Source of the DNA: an uncultured bacterium
GTDB lineage: Bacteria > Cyanobacteriota > Vampirovibrionia > Gastranaerophilales > Gastranaerophilaceae
DNA length: 39,588 nucleotides
Assembly (NCBI GenBank): GCA_902801985.1
Contig: CADCKD010000014.1
Location: 5,883-45,470 of the forward strand
Direction of reading: 5' to 3'
The position numbers and the translations under genes are program-made. Every line of letters starts with the position of its first letter. Position 1 is the stretch's first letter. Of this stretch, positions 8,319 to 15,166 are shown piece by piece. The notes under the pieces are model-generated. The model saw only the letters and a program-made list of their open reading frames with translations. It was not told where the DNA came from and searched no databases.

Positions 8319-8411
8319 ATGGCTATCAATTTAATCCTATTCGGTTTTATTGTTTATACAGCATTGATTGTTGTTCCAAGTATTTGGGAAGAATTAACCG
8401 CTGAAGGATAG
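8319..8411 (+). CDS. 30-residue single-pass membrane microprotein
   Basis: A 31-codon frame starts at ATG 8319 behind an exceptionally strong Shine-Dalgarno (AAAGGAGG, 8305-8312, 6 bases before the ATG), the best in the window. The peptide is one hydrophobic helix (about residues 4-23, INLILFGFIVYTALIVV and onward) followed by a short acidic tail (WEELTAEG). A perfect 6-base-pair hairpin (8267-8281) lies in its probable leader. Its size and topology resemble the small subunits that stabilise membrane complexes, but no family is recognised. The strong ribosome-binding site is the main reason for calling it a gene. Confidence 0.6.
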   Translation: MAINLILFGFIVYTALIVVPSIWEELTAEG

Positions 8412-8518
8412 ATTCGAAAATTTAAGAAAAAGTGCATGTAGAAGTGGTGTCATTTGTTTTTAGTGTTTAGTTTACATTTATTAGTGTGAGCCTTAGGTTG
8501 TTTTGTGCATGTTTGGAT

Positions 8519-8524
8519 TATAAT
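8519..8524 (+). promoter_or_regulatory. mnmG -10 box, probable leaderless start
   Basis: A consensus TATAAT ends 6 bases before the ATG at 8531, so transcription would begin at or next to the A of the start codon. A TTGTTT at 8498-8503 is a weak -35 candidate with a short 15-base spacer. No Shine-Dalgarno is present for any of the possible starts. Confidence 0.6.
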
Positions 8525-8530
8525 TTGTAT

Positions 8531-10411
8531 ATGAATGCGGATTATATGAATAACAAATTTGATGTAATAGTTGTTGGCGGCGGCCACGCCGGATGTGAAG
8601 CCGTTTTGGCCTGCGCAAAATTGGGCTTGAAAGTTCTTTTGTGTACCTTAAATGTAGATAATATTGCACTTCAACCTTGTAATCCAGCGGTAGGAGGCCC
8701 TGCCAAATCTACTTTAGTCCGTGAAATTGATGCATTGGGCGGTATTATGGGTGAGGTTACTGACGCTACATATCTTCAAATGAAGATGCTCAATTCTTCT
8801 AAAGGCCCTGCTGTTCGAGCATTGCGTGCGCAATCCGATAAAAGAGAATATTCTCATTTTATGCGTAATATATTGGAAAGTAACGATAATATATTTATAA
8901 AACAATGCTGTATAACAGAATTAAAAGTTGAGAATGATCAAATTGTCGGTGCCGTTGATGAATTTGGGGTTGAATATTCTTCTCGTGCGATTGTTTTGAC
9001 GACGGGGACTTCTTTAGAAGGTAAAATATTCATAGGGCTTCGTTCATATAGTGCAGGAAGGCTTGGAGAAAAGGCAGCTATCGGCTTGTCAGATTCTTTG
9101 CACAAGTTGGGTATTGAAACTAAAAAGCTTAAAACCGGCACTCCTGCCCGTATAGATAAGAGAACTATTGATTATTCAAAAATGATTATTCAGCCGGGCG
9201 ATGAAGAGTTAAATTTCTTTTCTTTCAAACCCGATAGACCTATTCGTAAAACTTACCCTTGTTATTTGACAAAAACTAATGAATTAACTCATAAAATAAT
9301 TCGTGATAATCTTGATAAATCTCCGATGTATCAAGGTTTAATTCATGGTGTAGGTCCTCGTTATTGCCCGTCTATTGAGGATAAAATTGTGCGTTTTGCG
9401 TCTAATCCTTCTCATCATATATTTATTGAACCGGAAGGGCTTGGGACTTATGAAACATATATACAAGGATTTTCTACAAGTTTGCCAATTGATGTTCAAA
9501 TTCAAATGATTAGGAGCTTGCCGGGACTGGAAAAAGCACATATGGTAAAACCGGCATATGCCGTTGAGTATGATTATGTCCCGGCAATTCAAACGACTCA
9601 TTCTTTGATGTCTAAGAAGATTAAAGGTTTATTCTTTGGAGGACAAATAAACGGAACAAGCGGTTACGAAGAAGCTGCGGCTCAAGGTTTGATTGCAGGT
9701 ATAAATGCTTTTAATTATTTAAACGGTTCTGAAATGTTGGAGCTTTCAAGAAGTTCTTCCTACATTGGTACTTTAATTGATGATTTAGTTACAAAAGATA
9801 TTCAAGACCCTTATAGAATGCTCACTTCTCGCTCTGAGTACCGCTTGCTCTTAAGGCAGGATAATGCGGATGCAAGATTAACCCCTATAGGGCACAAGGT
9901 TGGTTTAGTTGATGACATTCAGTATGGCAGATTTATTCAAAAACAACAGGCAATTGAAACTGAAAGTAAACGACTTGAAACTTTAAAAATTTCAGCTACT
10001 GAGGAAGTGAATTCTATCCTTGCAAAATATGACCAGCACTTGGAGCGTGGTATAAGGGCTGCTGAGCTTTTGAAACGTCCGGGTGTTGATTATAAAATTC
10101 TAAAAGAGCTTGATAGTGAAACAAAAGAACTAAATATTCCGCGTGATGTATATGAGCAAGTAGATGTTATAATCAAGTATGATGGATATTTGAAGCGCCA
10201 AGAAGAACAAGTCGCTCAAGCAGGTAAACTTGAAAAATTCAAAATACCTGAGGATATAGATTATAATAAGATTGATCATATATCGTCAGAAACAAAAGAT
10301 AAACTTTCAAAAATCAGACCAAAAGATCTGGCTCAGGCATCGCGTATCGGGGGTATTAAACCTGCAGATATTTCAGTTTTGATGGTTATGCTTGATAAGC
10401 ACAAGGTTTAG
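8531..10411 (+). CDS. mnmG: tRNA uridine-34 5-carboxymethylaminomethyl modification enzyme MnmG (GidA)
   Basis: This FAD-dependent enzyme works with MnmE to make the cmnm5 group on wobble uridine 34 of several tRNAs. The dinucleotide-binding motif VVGGGHAGCEA lies near the N-terminus. Family blocks NPAVGGPAKS, LRTGTPAR-like LKTGTPARI, and DLVTKDIQDPYRMLTSRSEYRLLLRQDNAD follow. The C-terminal helical domain ends in RIGGIKPADISVL. The start is uncertain: a GTG at 8486 would add 15 residues, and ATG 8546 would remove 5. I chose ATG 8531 (626 residues) because it lies 6 bases after a TATAAT box and gives a normal length. The 3' end overlaps the convergent formyltransferase by 4 bases. Confidence 0.95.
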   Translation: MNADYMNNKFDVIVVGGGHAGCEAVLACAKLGLKVLLCTLNVDNIALQPCNPAVGGPAKSTLVREIDALGGIMGEVTDATYLQMKMLNSSKGPAVRALRAQSDKREYSHFMRNILESNDNIFIKQCCITELKVENDQIVGAVDEFGVEYSSRAIVLTTGTSLEGKIFIGLRSYSAGRLGEKAAIGLSDSLHKLGIETKKLKTGTPARIDKRTIDYSKMIIQPGDEELNFFSFKPDRPIRKTYPCYLTKTNELTHKIIRDNLDKSPMYQGLIHGVGPRYCPSIEDKIVRFASNPSHHIFIEPEGLGTYETYIQGFSTSLPIDVQIQMIRSLPGLEKAHMVKPAYAVEYDYVPAIQTTHSLMSKKIKGLFFGGQINGTSGYEEAAAQGLIAGINAFNYLNGSEMLELSRSSSYIGTLIDDLVTKDIQDPYRMLTSRSEYRLLLRQDNADARLTPIGHKVGLVDDIQYGRFIQKQQAIETESKRLETLKISATEEVNSILAKYDQHLERGIRAAELLKRPGVDYKILKELDSETKELNIPRDVYEQVDVIIKYDGYLKRQEEQVAQAGKLEKFKIPEDIDYNKIDHISSETKDKLSKIRPKDLAQASRIGGIKPADISVLMVMLDKHKV

Positions 10412-11346
10412 TCAAGGGTTACTTTGTTTTTAATGTATCTTTTTACAAAACGTGATTTGTATAATGACAGTCCCCAAAATACGATTGCTTTTTTATCTTT
10501 GCAAACTATGGTTATTGAAGCTTTTTGTGGATTTTTAGCTATTATATCTCCTGCGTTCCCTGTTGAAATATCCAAAATTTTAAATTTGTACGGATCAACT
10601 TTGAAAAATTTGTCCTTATGTGTGATATAACACGGCAAGAACGGATGCAGAGCTCTAATGGTTCGTGATATTTCATCTGAAGTCTGATCCTCAAAACTCA
10701 ACATCATTTCTTCTCCGGTTATATTCGGAAAATATGATGCATATCTTTCATCTTGATTTACAGGAGTTAAAATTTTGCTGTTTAAATCTTCCAGTAATTC
10801 TCTCACTAATGTGCGAGCTTCTCTGAATGTACGTTCTCTAAGCTCTTTAGATGTGTCATTTTCGTATATTTTTATAGGTTTTTGTTTTAGTATTGCGCCT
10901 GCATCAAATTTTTCGTTCATTAAATGTAATGTAATGCCGGATTCTGTTTCTCCGTTTAGTATTGTCTGTAAATATGGATTCGGGCCCCTGTATCTTGGTA
11001 AAAGTGATGGATGAACGTTTACTGTCGCAATTTTGGGAATATTAAATGTTTCAGGTAAAATCTTTTCTTTCCACGTTCCGACAATCAGCAAGTCTATGTT
11101 TAGCCTAACAAGAAGTCTTTGAAACAATTCACTGTTTGCAGAATTTATTCTTATTTGGCTTAGTTTTAATTCTTTTATTAGGGTTACTTCAGGTGCAGGT
11201 TTAAAAAAATCTTGAAGTAGTAACTTTAATCTTGAAGTGCATGTCTGTTCGTATCTATACACTCCGACGATGTCAGCACCTGCATCTTTTACGCCAAGAA
11301 TAATGTTGGCGAGCATTAACCCTTTTCCTAAAACAACGACCCTCAT
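10408..11346 (-). CDS. Formyltransferase, methionyl-tRNA formyltransferase-like
   Basis: The protein belongs to the family that transfers a formyl group from 10-formyltetrahydrofolate. The 312 residues carry an intact catalytic triad: N110 and H112 in VNVHPSLLPRYRGPNP, and D148 in NEKFDAGAIL. A C-terminal domain of about 100 residues follows, as in Fmt. The N-terminus (MRVVVLGKGLMLAN) lacks the usual Fmt opening with its GTP-like FMGTP segment, so it could be a divergent Fmt or a sugar-amine formyltransferase. No lipopolysaccharide or sugar-nucleotide genes are adjacent. A TATAAT (11359..11354) ends 7 bases before the ATG without a Shine-Dalgarno. Confidence 0.82.
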   Translation of the reverse strand: MRVVVLGKGLMLANIILGVKDAGADIVGVYRYEQTCTSRLKLLLQDFFKPAPEVTLIKELKLSQIRINSANSELFQRLLVRLNIDLLIVGTWKEKILPETFNIPKIATVNVHPSLLPRYRGPNPYLQTILNGETESGITLHLMNEKFDAGAILKQKPIKIYENDTSKELRERTFREARTLVRELLEDLNSKILTPVNQDERYASYFPNITGEEMMLSFEDQTSDEISRTIRALHPFLPCYITHKDKFFKVDPYKFKILDISTGNAGDIIAKNPQKASITIVCKDKKAIVFWGLSLYKSRFVKRYIKNKVTLD

Positions 11347-11353
11347 ATTAGCT

Positions 11354-11359
11354 ATTATA
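11354..11359 (-). promoter_or_regulatory. -10 box of the formyltransferase, probable leaderless start
   Basis: On the minus strand TATAAT lies 7 bases before the ATG at 11346, with no ribosome-binding sequence between. The -35 region would fall in the upstream terminator hairpin. Confidence 0.5.
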
Positions 11360-11364
11360 TTACA

Positions 11365-11397
11365 AAAAAAGGTATCAGTAAATCTGATACCTTTTTT
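11365..11397. terminator. Terminator downstream of the 238-residue gene
   Basis: GGTATCAG and CTGATACC form an 8-base-pair core with a TAAAT loop, extended by A6/T6 pairs. It follows the stop of the minus-strand gene at 11416 and could work in both directions. Confidence 0.85.
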
Positions 11398-11415
11398 ATG
11401 TTTATTAGTTAATTT

Positions 11416-12132
11416 CTAAACTTCTTCATCTCGTGAAAGAGCTTCTCTCACTGCGCTTTGTTGTTCTTTTAAATTATTGTAATTTGTTACATATTCTTTT
11501 GTTTTTGCACTGTTATGTGTAATTGTATGAGTAAGGCTGCTTAATAACAAAGCCCATGGCCCAAAATCAAGGATACTTTTTGAAATATCTTTTACTGATG
11601 ATGGAACTTTTGCAGTTAATTCAGAAGCCTTATTAAGAACTTTACTTGATTCTAAACCTTTAGATAGTTTATCAACCAATGGTCCAAATTTTGATAATAT
11701 CTTTTCTTCATTTTTGATAATGTATTTTGAACCGCCTCTCATCAGTGCAGAGTATCCTGCAAGGCTTAAACCGAGAGTTGCAAGCATTGATACTACCGGA
11801 TGTTTTTCATTAAAGTTTCTTGCAGCTTTAGAATGTTTTTCGATTTTGTTTTTGACTGCTGCAACTGTGTCTACTGCTAAGAACGGAAGAGCCCATGACA
11901 TTGCTCCAAAAACAAAGTTACCTACTCTGCCAATGCGAGGTGCTTTTTTTGCTGCTGCCGCAACACCCGCTGCAAGTGGTATAGAGTAGAATATGGCGTT
12001 ATCAATTCTTTTATGCTTTTTATCTTCAACTGAAGTGGCTGCTTGTTTATATGCAATCCTTTTAATATCTCTATCAGGAAGATTTGCGAATCTATCCATC
12101 ATGTCTCTTGAAGTAACTGAATCAACTATCAT
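11416..12132 (-). CDS. Hypothetical membrane-associated protein, 238 residues
   Basis: No known family is recognised. After a charged N-terminus (MIVDSVTSRDMMDRF) there are three moderately hydrophobic stretches: around 73-92 (FGAMSWALPFLAVDTVAAV), 112-130 (VVSMLATLGLSLAGYSALM) and 190-205 (DFGPWALLLSSL). Lysine-rich helices separate them. There is no signal peptide. A TATAAT-like box on the minus strand about 30 bases upstream would give a short leader containing AGGATT and AGGTGTGG, so this gene appears to have a leader. It has its own terminator at 11365-11397 and is probably monocistronic. Confidence 0.75.
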   Translation of the reverse strand: MIVDSVTSRDMMDRFANLPDRDIKRIAYKQAATSVEDKKHKRIDNAIFYSIPLAAGVAAAAKKAPRIGRVGNFVFGAMSWALPFLAVDTVAAVKNKIEKHSKAARNFNEKHPVVSMLATLGLSLAGYSALMRGGSKYIIKNEEKILSKFGPLVDKLSKGLESSKVLNKASELTAKVPSSVKDISKSILDFGPWALLLSSLTHTITHNSAKTKEYVTNYNNLKEQQSAVREALSRDEEV

Positions 12133-12223
12133 TCCACACCTAATCCTTTCACATTTTTATTATACATGTTTAAACTCTGAAAGTAAATTTTTTTGCTAGT
12201 TATATTAAATATTGACATAAATA

Positions 12224-12252
12224 TTTACAATTATGGTTGTTTTTAATATTAT
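12224..12252 (+). promoter_or_regulatory. mtaB-like gene promoter, probable leaderless start
   Basis: TTTACA (12224-12229) and TATTAT (12247-12252) are exactly 17 bases apart, and the -10 box ends 6 bases before the ATG at 12259. No Shine-Dalgarno is present. An earlier ATG at 12251 is followed after two codons by a stop and cannot be the start. Confidence 0.65.
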
Positions 12253-12258
12253 GCAGAA

Positions 12259-13542
12259 ATGAAGAATTTTTACATTCATACAATGGGTTGTAAATCTAAC
12301 CAATTTGAATCAGCAATTATTAAAGAAAATTTGATTTCTCATCTTTGGAAAGAAGTAAATAAAGTCGAAGATGCGGATTTTTATATTCTAAATTCTTGTT
12401 CTGTTACTCATAAAAGTGATAATGAAGCCTTATACCTGTTAAGGGCTGCTAAACATAAAAAGCCGAAAATTGTAACAGTTTTAACCGGTTGTATTGCCCA
12501 AATAGAAAAAGATAAATTGCTTGAATATGATTTTATTGATTATGTAATCGGTAATGATGAAAAGTTGCATCTGTATAATTATTTAAACAATCATGAGAAA
12601 TATTGTGCTAAAGATGTCATGTCTTTATACGAATTTAATGAAGTTGAGTTAAATGATACTTCCAAAACCCGTATGAGTTTAAAAATTCAAGACGGCTGTG
12701 ACAGCAGATGCTCTTATTGTATTATCTGGAAAGCCAGAGGCAAAAGCCGCAGTGCATCTGTCGAATTTATAATTAACCAGATAAACAAATTTGCCGATAA
12801 CGGATATAAAGAAGTTGTATTGACAGGGATTCATATCGGGCAATGGGGCAAAGATATAGGACTAAAATTAATTGACTTGTTAAAAGAAATAGAAACTAAA
12901 ACAAACATTCCTCGATACCGTTTAGGTTCGTTAAATCCGACAGAAATTGATGATGAACTTTTAGATTTCTTGGCAAAATCCGAAAAATTTTGTCCGCATT
13001 TTCACCTGTCGTTGCAGTCGGCTAATGACAAAACTTTAAAATCAATGAACAGATTTTATTCAACCGAATTTTATTTAAATCAAATTCAGCAGATAAACAA
13101 TATGTTCGATTTGCCGTTTCTTGGGAGTGACATTATCGCAGGGTTTGCAGGTGAAACTGATGAAGATTTTGAAATAACCCGTCAAAACCTCGAAAAATCG
13201 GGTCTGTCTCAAATACATACCTTCCCTTATTCCGTCAGAAAAGGTACAATCGGAGAATCTATGCCAGATCAAAATTCAGATGAGGTTAAAAATCGCCGTG
13301 CATCTGTTATAAAAGAAATTTCAAAACGAAAACTTGAAGCTTTTATAAATTCTAATATCGGAAAAGTCCGCGAAGTTTTAATCGAAAAACATCCCGACAA
13401 ACACTCCGGAAATTTGAAAGGCTTAACACGCAACTATTTATCCGTTCAGATAATTTCTGGCAAAACAGATTTGTTCAACACTCTCCAAAATGTTAAAATC
13501 ACAAAGTACGAAAACGGAATTATTTATGCTGAATTTGTATAA
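12259..13542 (+). CDS. mtaB: Radical-SAM tRNA methylthiotransferase, MtaB type
   Basis: This enzyme likely converts t6A37 to ms2t6A in ANN-decoding tRNAs. The 427-residue protein has the UPF0004 domain cysteines C11 (MGCKSNQFES), C47 (NSCSVTHKSD) and C78 (LTGCIAQ), which hold the auxiliary [4Fe-4S] cluster. The radical-SAM motif C147-x3-C151-x2-C154 (CDSRCSYC) holds the SAM-binding cluster. The usual downstream blocks GDGYKEVVLTGIHIG-like and LSLQSAND follow, and the tail has the TRAM-like GKVREVLIEK stretch. MiaB and RimO are alternatives; NSCSVTHKSD and overall length favour MtaB. Clusters would come from the NifUS system. Confidence 0.88.
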   Translation: MKNFYIHTMGCKSNQFESAIIKENLISHLWKEVNKVEDADFYILNSCSVTHKSDNEALYLLRAAKHKKPKIVTVLTGCIAQIEKDKLLEYDFIDYVIGNDEKLHLYNYLNNHEKYCAKDVMSLYEFNEVELNDTSKTRMSLKIQDGCDSRCSYCIIWKARGKSRSASVEFIINQINKFADNGYKEVVLTGIHIGQWGKDIGLKLIDLLKEIETKTNIPRYRLGSLNPTEIDDELLDFLAKSEKFCPHFHLSLQSANDKTLKSMNRFYSTEFYLNQIQQINNMFDLPFLGSDIIAGFAGETDEDFEITRQNLEKSGLSQIHTFPYSVRKGTIGESMPDQNSDEVKNRRASVIKEISKRKLEAFINSNIGKVREVLIEKHPDKHSGNLKGLTRNYLSVQIISGKTDLFNTLQNVKITKYENGIIYAEFV

Positions 13543-13543
13543 T

Positions 13544-13924
13544 CTATTTTTCGTTAACCCATAAACCGTGTATATTGCAATATTCAAAAGCTTTGAAGTG
13601 TTCGTCTTCTTCATAGATATTTGAAACGGGTTCTTCTGTCGGGTGCAGAAAAGTTGTTATAATTCTCATTTTATCATCTGTTACCGTTTGTATAAAATCT
13701 ATATGATGCTCTACTGTTGCAGGATGAAGTTCTGAACCTATCTGAATTTTATTATCCTGTGTAAAATACGGAACATGTTTTTCCATTTTTTCTTCATCTT
13801 TAGAATGTGGTTCTAGTAATGCCATTGGCTTGTTACAGCATACAAGTTCCCCAAATCCTTCGTTCATAACCTGTACAATATTACCGCAAACTTCACATTT
13901 GTATAACTCAAGATGCTTTGTCAT
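13544..13924 (-). CDS. dfx: Desulfoferrodoxin (superoxide reductase)
   Basis: This non-haem iron enzyme reduces superoxide to hydrogen peroxide, typical of anaerobes. The 126-residue protein has the desulforedoxin-like FeCys4 centre I (C10, C13, C29, C30 in CEVC and VCC). The catalytic centre II ligands are H50 (EKHVPYF), H67 (ELHPAT), H73 (EHHIDF), C116 and H119 (YCNIHGLW). The lysine of the EKHVP motif is K49. A good Shine-Dalgarno (AAGGAG) precedes the ATG. It lies convergent with the mtaB-like gene, one base between stops, and near ferritin, which together handle oxidative stress and iron. Confidence 0.96.
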   Translation of the reverse strand: MTKHLELYKCEVCGNIVQVMNEGFGELVCCNKPMALLEPHSKDEEKMEKHVPYFTQDNKIQIGSELHPATVEHHIDFIQTVTDDKMRIITTFLHPTEEPVSNIYEEDEHFKAFEYCNIHGLWVNEK

Positions 13925-13959
13925 AGAAAACTCCTTCTTATAAAACTAAAATATTTCAA

Positions 13960-14034
13960 CAGTCGCAACGGCGGTGATATACTGCTCGCTGCCTGCTCGT
14001 CTCACTGCCGTGAGCCGACACTGCAGACTTCGCA
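13960..14034. repeat. Structured element, copy 1
   Basis: The copy starts with the 21-base core CAGTCGCAACGGCGGTGATAT (13960-13980; identical in copy 2). A nested hairpin follows: TGC/GCA (13983-13985 with 14032-14034), CTGC/GCAG (13989-13992 with 14023-14026), TCG/CGA (13997-13999 with 14016-14018) and CTCAC/GTGAG (14001-14005 with 14010-14014) around a 4-base loop. A T/C mismatch separates the last two helices, as in copy 2. Confidence 0.75.
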
Positions 14035-14047
14035 CTAAAAGAATTTT

Positions 14048-14076
14048 CCGCCTGTGCAATCAAAGATTGCTCCGCT
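14048..14076. repeat. Spacer hairpin between the two structured copies
   Basis: GCAATC-AAA-GATTGC forms a perfect 6-base-pair hairpin (around 14056-14070), flanked by CCGC-type GC-rich bases. It separates copy 1 and copy 2. Confidence 0.5.
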
Positions 14077-14092
14077 CCTTTTGCTTTCGCTT

Positions 14093-14169
14093 CAGTCGCA
14101 ACGGCGGTGATATTATGCTACGCAACCTGCTTGTCTTACTATTCAGTAAGCCAACCTGTTGCTTCGCAT
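14093..14169. repeat. Structured element, copy 2
   Basis: The same 21-base core lies at 14093-14113, 133 bases after copy 1. The hairpin has ATGC/GCAT (14115-14118 with 14166-14169), GCAAC/GTTGC (14122-14126 with 14158-14162), TTG/CAA (14131-14133 with 14152-14154) and CTTAC/GTAAG (14135-14139 with 14146-14150). Relative to copy 1, four base pairs are changed on both sides so that pairing is kept. This points to selection on the folded form, not on a protein. Confidence 0.75.
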
Positions 14170-14201
14170 CGGCTGACGCAGAATTAATGCCGTGCCACTG
14201 T

Positions 14202-14369
14202 CTATCGAAATATATGAACACAATATCCTTTAATACTTTCTACCTCAATGATTATAACACCCGTAAAGCTTTTCTTAGTGCTGCTGAGTTTCCCCCCTGA
14301 CACGGTTCGAAATTTTACGCCGCCATAACCATTGCTATCAACGATTATATTAAATTCCAATGTCTCCAT
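14202..14369 (-). CDS. 55-residue small protein with structured leader
   Basis: No family is recognised. The frame starts at ATG 14369 behind a TGAGGA Shine-Dalgarno and ends with TAG at 14204..14202. The peptide begins METLEFNIIVDSNGYGG. It has a basic, Ser/Lys-rich middle (KLSSTKKSF), a hydrophobic GVIIIEV strand and ends HIFR. The alternating hydrophobic pattern suggests a small beta-rich, soluble protein. A TATAAT (14455..14450) would give a leader of about 75 bases containing two hairpins. Base composition is richer in G+C than neighbouring genes. The two structured elements lie immediately downstream on this strand. Confidence 0.55.
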   Translation of the reverse strand: METLEFNIIVDSNGYGGVKFRTVSGGKLSSTKKSFTGVIIIEVESIKGYCVHIFR

Positions 14370-14386
14370 AGAGTCCTCACAACAGG

Positions 14387-14442
14387 CTCTGCACCCCGCA
14401 TACGCTTCGGGTCAAGAGTTTGCAACACCCCGTGGAGCACGG
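14387..14442 (-). promoter_or_regulatory. Structured leader of the 55-residue gene
   Basis: Read on the minus strand, CCGTG-CTC-CACGG (14442..14430) is followed by a longer hairpin closed by CTCT/AGAG (14418..14387) with an inner CCCG/CGGG helix. The GC-rich leader sits between a TATAAT box (14455..14450) and the Shine-Dalgarno. It could be a regulatory or riboswitch-like leader, but no known class is recognised. Confidence 0.45.
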
Positions 14443-14496
14443 CAATCTTATTATAACATAATCTTTTTTATTCGCTACTCTCCTGTCGGGGATTTG

Positions 14497-14511
14497 TTAT
14501 AATTTTTAAAA
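14497..14511. promoter_or_regulatory. PerR/Fur-like box over the ferritin -10 region
   Basis: TTATAAT-T-TTTAAAA matches 12 of 14 positions of the PerR consensus TTATAATNATTATAA and overlaps a TATAAT (14498-14503) about 88 bases before the ferritin start. PerR or Fur control of ferritin is common. The AT-rich background makes a chance match quite possible. Confidence 0.3.
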
Positions 14512-14591
14512 TTGTTCTTTCCGTATACTCCAAAAAGAGAATGTTATTTTGTCTAACTTTCTTTATATTTACCCCTGAAAGGAGATTTTAT

Positions 14592-15101
14592 ATGTTAGGT
14601 ACAAAAGTAAAGGAAATTTTAAATGAACAAATTAACAAAGAATTTTATTCCGCTTATTTATACCTTGCGATGTCTGCTCATCTGTCTGAAGTGGGCCTTT
14701 ACGGGTTTTCTCGGTGGTGTGAAATACAGTCTAGAGAGGAAATTGACCATGGAATGATTTTGGTTGAATATTTACTTAAACATAAAGAAAAAATTGATTT
14801 GAAAAATATTAATTCCCCTCAAATGAATTTCAATACTCCTTTAGAAATTTTTGAGCAAATTTATAATCACGAACGTGAAATCACGCGCTCAATTGATTCT
14901 ATCGCTATAAAATCTGATGAAGAATGTGATTTCGCTACTCGGAATTTTATTGATTGGTATTTGAAAGAACAAATTGAGGAAGAAGACCAAGTCCTAAAAA
15001 TTATTTCTAAATTAAAAGCATTTGGGTCCGAAAAATCCTCGCTTTACCTTATGGATAATGAACTTGGGCAAAGAGAATATCACATGTCAGTATATCAATA
15101 A
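14592..15101 (+). CDS. ftnA: Ferritin, prokaryotic non-haem type
   Basis: Ferritin oxidises Fe(II) and stores ferric iron inside a 24-subunit shell. The start at ATG 14592 is chosen because of the GAAAGGAG Shine-Dalgarno; an upstream frame extension to 14541 has no support. The 169-residue protein has all expected ferroxidase ligands: E17 (NKEFYS), E50 and H53 (SREEIDHG), E94 (NHERE), Q127 and E130 (KEQIEE). No haem-binding methionine of bacterioferritin type is evident. It lies between the oxidative-stress gene dfx and a two-component operon. A PerR-like box lies upstream. Confidence 0.95.
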   Translation: MLGTKVKEILNEQINKEFYSAYLYLAMSAHLSEVGLYGFSRWCEIQSREEIDHGMILVEYLLKHKEKIDLKNINSPQMNFNTPLEIFEQIYNHEREITRSIDSIAIKSDEECDFATRNFIDWYLKEQIEEEDQVLKIISKLKAFGSEKSSLYLMDNELGQREYHMSVYQ

Positions 15102-15131
15102 GCTATAAAATATTTCGTTTTTGTAAACAAT

Positions 15132-15160
15132 TTGTCTAATATTGCGAAATAACTTATTAT
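15132..15160 (+). promoter_or_regulatory. Promoter of the kinase-regulator operon, probable leaderless start
   Basis: TTGTCT (15132-15137) and TATTAT (15155-15160) are exactly 17 bases apart, and the -10 box ends 6 bases before the ATG at 15167. The bases between, ATTGGT, contain no Shine-Dalgarno. Confidence 0.65.
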
Positions 15161-15166
15161 ATTGGT

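Noticed and set aside
12212-12217. Perfect TTGACA upstream of the mtaB-like gene as the -35 box
   Set aside because: No -10 box lies at 16-18 bases; TTTACA at 12224 with TATTAT at exactly 17 bases is the better pair.
13960-14113. CRISPR array from the repeated 21-base core
   Set aside because: There are only two copies with a 112-base spacer, homology continues beyond the core, and no cas genes are present.
13974-14300. 108-residue open frame on the plus strand across the paired elements
   Set aside because: It crosses both folded copies and the antisense of the better supported 55-codon gene, has no ribosome-binding site, and its residues follow the repeats, not a protein pattern.
14541-14591. 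Upstream extension of ferritin
   Set aside because: The added residues are not ferritin-like, and the Shine-Dalgarno points to ATG 14592.
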